Shown here one piece after another: positions 23,277 to 26,302 of a stretch of DNA of 26,302 nucleotides. Source of the DNA: Spirochaetaceae bacterium. GTDB lineage: Bacteria > Spirochaetota > Spirochaetia > Treponematales > Breznakiellaceae. The position numbers and the translations under genes are program-made. Where the stretch lies: contig JAISOO010000091.1 in NCBI GenBank assembly GCA_031275595.1, positions 1-26,302 on the forward strand, read 5' to 3'. The notes below the pieces were generated by a model. It did not search any database. It worked only from the letters and a program-made list of their open reading frames with translations, and had not been told where the DNA came from. Within the stretch, counting starts at the first letter, position 1, and each line of letters opens with the position of its first letter.

Positions 23277-26030
23277 TCATGTATATTTTCCGTGGCAGAA
23301 TTTGTACTTTTTTCCGCTGCCGCAGGGGCAGGGGTCGTTTCTTCCTACTTTAGGGTAAGCCCTAACCACGGTGGCCGCCTCAGGTTGGGATTTTACCGAA
23401 GGCCCCGGAGCGGTTTCTCCGCCCCCTTGTCCCGTCCCTGATGAAAAGGCCGCCAAACTGCCGTGGGATTGGACCGTCGCGGTGGGCCTGCCCCGCCATT
23501 CCCGCTCTCCCGCGGCTTGGATCCGTACCAAATGTACCCGGGAGGCTATTTCCTCCCGAATCATATCGATCATGGTATCGAAGATCTGGAATCCTTCTAT
23601 TTTGTATTCCGTCAACGGGTTTTTTTGTCCGTAACTGCGAAGATACACCGCCTCCCGCAGTCCTTCCATATTTTCCAGGTGGTCCAGCCATTTACGATCT
23701 ATGGCCTGAAGGTATTGCATTCGGATAAAGGCGTTTAAATTAACGGTCCCTACCAGGTTTTCCTTTTCACCCAGGTCCTTTTCCAGCTCCCCGATGATCC
23801 GTTCCTCCAGGGACTCCGGGCTGGTCTCCCCTCCGTCAATTTTAAGGGTATAACCGAACTTCTCCTTGAGGTAATTGCCCAGTTCCTTAATGACGGCGGC
23901 CTGGTCCCGGCGTTGGGACGCGCGATAGGTTTCCAGGGCGCCCTTTACCATGGAAAGGGTGGCATCGTTTACCCGGTCTTTGAGGTCGGTATCCCGCAAT
24001 ATGGCGTCCCGTTGTTCATAAATATACTTTCGCTGCTGGTTAAGGACGTCATCGTATTCCAGGAGGTGTTTACGGATTTCAAAATTCCGCTCCTCCACCT
24101 TTTTTTGGGCCTTTTCGATACTTTTATTGAGCCAGGGATGATAGATAGGTTCCCCCGGCTCCATGCCGATTTTGGACATGAGGTTTTTGATATTGGATCC
24201 GCCGAAAAGCCGCATGAGATCATCGTCCATAGAAATAAAAAATTTTGACCTTCCCGGATCCCCCTGCCGGCCTGAACGGCCCCGAAGCTGGTTATCAATA
24301 CGCCTGCTTTCATGCCGTTCGGTGCCGATCACGTAGAGCCCCCCCAGGCTTTTCACTTCCTCGTAATCCTTTTTCCATTTTTCATATTCCGCCTTGAGAA
24401 CTTCGGCGTATTTTTCCGGACTTGCCCCGGTTCCCGCTGTTTTCCGGGCCCGGTGTTCCGGGTTACCTCCCAGCTTTATATCCGTACCCCGGCCCGCCAT
24501 GTTGGTGGCAATGGTAACCGCCCCTTTGGCCCCGGCTTCGGCGATGATCCCCGCTTCCCGGGCGTGGTTTTTGGCGTTTAACACCTCGTGGCGGACTCCC
24601 CGCCGGGTGAGGAGGGCGGAAATTTTCTCTGATTTTTCGATAGAAACCGTCCCCACCAGCATGGGCTGGCCCCTCCGGTGGGCTTCGGCGATTTCCTCGC
24701 AGAGGGCGCTGAACTTTTCCCCCTCGTTGAGGTATACCACATCGTCTTCGTCATTCCGGGCTACGGGAAGGTTGGTGGGGATCACCACCACATCCAGGTT
24801 GTAGATCTTGCTGAATTCCACCGCCTCCGTGTCGGCGGTTCCGGTCATACCGGAAATTTTTTCATAGAGCCGGAAGTAATTCTGAAAGGTGATGGTGGCC
24901 ATGGTCCGGTTCCGCTGGGCGATTTTTATCCGTTCCTTGGCCTCAATGGCCTGGTGGAGCCCGTCGGAATACCGCCGGCCGTGGAGGATCCGGCCGGTAA
25001 ATTCATCCACTATCTGAACCTGTCCGTCCTGAACCACGTAATCCACGTCGATGTGAAAGAGCTTATGGGCCCGCAGGGCCTGGGTAAAATAGTGGAGGTA
25101 TTCAAAATTTTCCTCATCCACAATGGCCCCTTTAATCAGGTTCCGTTTATGGAGGATCTCCTCTATTTTTGCCAGCCCGTTGTTGCTGAAAGAGACCCCC
25201 TTGTTTTTTTCGTTCAGCTTATAATCGCCGATAACTTCCTCCCCCTGGGCCTCATCGGGGTATTCTCCGTCCTCTTTCTTTTTAACTTCCTCCAGAGAAC
25301 CTAACAGTTTATCCACCTCCGCATATTTAAAGGTATCATCCTCGGCGGCGCCGGAGATGATAAGGGGGGTTCGGGCTTCGTCGATGAGGATGGAGTCGAT
25401 TTCATCCACCACACAAAAGGCATGTCCCCGCTGAACCCGGCCTTCCAGATCCCAGCGCATATTATCCCGCAGGTAATCGAAACCGACTTCGTTATTGGTT
25501 CCATAGGTTATATCACAGCGGTAGTTCTGTTTCCGCCGTTCATTGTCCATGTCCGAAAGGATGGTCCCAACGGTTAAGCCCAGGTAGGTAAAAACCGGCC
25601 GCATCCATTCGGTATCCCGTTCGGCAAGGTAATCGTTAACGGTTACGATGTGAACCCCTTTGCCGGGTATGGCGTTAAGGTATGCCGCGGCAACGCTCAT
25701 CAGGGTTTTACCTTCGCCGGTTTTCATTTCTACAATCTTGCCCTGATGGAGCACAATGGACCCCAGTACCTGTACGTCGTAGGGCCGCTCCCCCAGGTTC
25801 CGCCGGGCCGCTTCCCGGGCCAGGGCAAACGCCTCCGGCAGCAGGGAGTCCAGGGATTCCCCTGCCTGGTACCGTTCCCGGAACCGGGCGGTCATCCGGG
25901 GATATGCTTCTCCCGGTAGAGCGGCCGCCCAGACTTCTTTTTCATTGACCCCGTGCAGGATAGGCAGCAGGGCCTTAAGATCCCGCTCGTGTTTGGAACC
26001 GAACAGGAGTTTAACCATATTTTCCAACAT
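23277..26030 (-). CDS. secA: Protein translocase ATPase SecA
   Basis: The protein drives export of preproteins through SecYEG. The Walker A motif is MKTGEGKT (residues 102-109 from my start) and the Walker B is [16 protein letters not shown] (from about 207). [14 protein letters not shown] and [11 protein letters not shown] mark the second nucleotide-binding domain. The C-terminus ends in the zinc-binding SEC-C motif [14 protein letters not shown], used to bind SecB or the ribosome. I chose the ATG at 26030 (917 residues), because [13 protein letters not shown] matches the usual SecA start; a frame opening at a TTG at 26066 adds 12 residues not found in the family. No strong ribosome binding site is visible. 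Confidence 0.98.
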   Translation of the reverse strand: MLENMVKLLFGSKHERDLKALLPILHGVNEKEVWAAALPGEAYPRMTARFRERYQAGESLDSLLPEAFALAREAARRNLGERPYDVQVLGSIVLHQGKIVEMKTGEGKTLMSVAAAYLNAIPGKGVHIVTVNDYLAERDTEWMRPVFTYLGLTVGTILSDMDNERRKQNYRCDITYGTNNEVGFDYLRDNMRWDLEGRVQRGHAFCVVDEIDSILIDEARTPLIISGAAEDDTFKYAEVDKLLGSLEEVKKKEDGEYPDEAQGEEVIGDYKLNEKNKGVSFSNNGLAKIEEILHKRNLIKGAIVDEENFEYLHYFTQALRAHKLFHIDVDYVVQDGQVQIVDEFTGRILHGRRYSDGLHQAIEAKERIKIAQRNRTMATITFQNYFRLYEKISGMTGTADTEAVEFSKIYNLDVVVIPTNLPVARNDEDDVVYLNEGEKFSALCEEIAEAHRRGQPMLVGTVSIEKSEKISALLTRRGVRHEVLNAKNHAREAGIIAEAGAKGAVTIATNMAGRGTDIKLGGNPEHRARKTAGTGASPEKYAEVLKAEYEKWKKDYEEVKSLGGLYVIGTERHESRRIDNQLRGRSGRQGDPGRSKFFISMDDDLMRLFGGSNIKNLMSKIGMEPGEPIYHPWLNKSIEKAQKKVEERNFEIRKHLLEYDDVLNQQRKYIYEQRDAILRDTDLKDRVNDATLSMVKGALETYRASQRRDQAAVIKELGNYLKEKFGYTLKIDGGETSPESLEERIIGELEKDLGEKENLVGTVNLNAFIRMQYLQAIDRKWLDHLENMEGLREAVYLRSYGQKNPLTEYKIEGFQIFDTMIDMIREEIASRVHLVRIQAAGEREWRGRPTATVQSHGSLAAFSSGTGQGGGETAPGPSVKSQPEAATVVRAYPKVGRNDPCPCGSGKKYKFCHGKYT

Positions 26031-26106
26031 ACTGGTAATGTAACGCTTTACCCGGCAGAGTGACAAGCGTCCCCGGTCCCCGGCGGGTCATGCCCCGCTT
26101 TGCGGG

Positions 26107-26121
26107 AATTCCGCGGGAATT
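26107..26121. other. Palindrome AATTCC-GCG-GGAATT in the secA leader
   Basis: A perfect 15-base inverted repeat with 6-base arms lies next to a CCCGC-TTT-GCGGG stem (26094-26106). Both would fall in the secA 5' leader. They may be an operator or RNA hairpins; nothing else supports a function. Confidence 0.4.
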
Positions 26122-26160
26122 TTGGTATTTTTTTTGGAAAACTATTGTTTTTTTCCCGGG

Positions 26161-26169
26161 ATTGTAGCA
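26161..26169 (-). promoter_or_regulatory. Extended -10 candidate for secA
   Basis: On the minus strand TG-C-TACAAT forms an extended -10 element. The region 17 bases further upstream is GC-rich with no -35 match, which extended -10 promoters tolerate. It would give a leader of about 125 bases before the secA ATG. Confidence 0.35.
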
Positions 26170-26246
26170 AACTGAATGAGAGTGGCGGGTAAAAAACCGC
26201 CCGTGTTGCTGCCATACTGAGCCCGCAGGGAGGCAAAAAGGAAGCT

Positions 26247-26302
26247 ATGACCCATACCTCATCATTCTATCCCCACTCCTCCATTTTTACTTCTTCATTG
26301 TT
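26247..26302 (+). CDS. Possible start of a plus-strand gene (partial)
   Basis: An ATG at 26247 has AAGGA four to eight bases before it and begins an open frame of 18 codons (MTHTSSFYPHSSIFTSSL) that reaches the right edge. The short sequence shows no recognisable domain. It would be divergent from secA. Confidence 0.35.
   Translation, partial: MTHTSSFYPHSSIFTSSL

Noticed and set aside
26031..26066. SecA start at the TTG at 26066
   Set aside because: The extra 12 residues do not match the usual SecA N-terminus and no ribosome binding site precedes the TTG; the ATG at 26030 gives the family-like start.
1..26302. tRNA, rRNA or CRISPR array
   Set aside because: No cloverleaf with a T-loop GTTCRANNC pattern, conserved rRNA block, or regularly spaced direct repeats was found by reading both strands.

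Overview
The window reads as a chromosomal segment of a host-associated spirochaete, most likely a Treponema of roughly 50% GC such as the termite-gut species. This is an inference from gene content: a phoH-pgpH-ybeY-tlyC-TPR cluster, a V-type (not F-type) ATPase subunit D, a single-POTRA Omp85-like protein and RlpA-like/SPOR envelope proteins. No rRNA, tRNA, transposase, phage gene or CRISPR array was seen. Coding density is high and many start/stop codons overlap as ATGA.

Layout. (1) 1-5553, minus strand: phoH, a PgpH-type c-di-AMP phosphodiesterase, ybeY, a TlyC/CorC-like CBS protein and an exported TPR protein that runs off the left edge, all in one tightly overlapped operon with a recognisable promoter at 5572-5600. 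(2) 5736-8891, plus strand: a V-ATPase subunit D gene without the rest of its complex, a universal-stress protein, a small flavodoxin-like protein, a DnaJ-domain protein and map. (3) 8892-9166: an intergenic element (copy A of a structured repeat), then an HtrA/DegP periplasmic protease (9167-10672) and a bidirectional terminator. (4) 10933-14504, minus strand: aroB, an Omp85-like outer-membrane protein and an exported protein of unknown function. aroB is preceded by copy B of the repeat and by a near-consensus sigma-70 type promoter, so copy B forms its RNA leader. (5) 14725-21493, minus strand: an apparent six-gene operon headed by a NusG paralogue (LoaP/RfaH/UpxY type), followed by a UDP-GlcNAc 4,6-dehydratase and a DegT-family sugar aminotransferase (together a UDP-4-amino-sugar module), and then three subunits of a xanthine-dehydrogenase-family molybdenum hydroxylase. 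The molybdopterin subunit of the last has lost several family cofactor and substrate motifs. (6) 21612-23232, plus strand: two exported envelope proteins, the second with an RlpA-like N-domain and a C-terminal SPOR domain. (7) 23277-26030, minus strand: secA; its upstream region may carry the first codons of another gene at the right edge.

The most interesting points are the NusG-paralogue-led operon with a leader inverted repeat, the degenerate molybdenum hydroxylase inside it, and the two diverged copies of an intergenic element whose hairpins are kept by compensatory changes.
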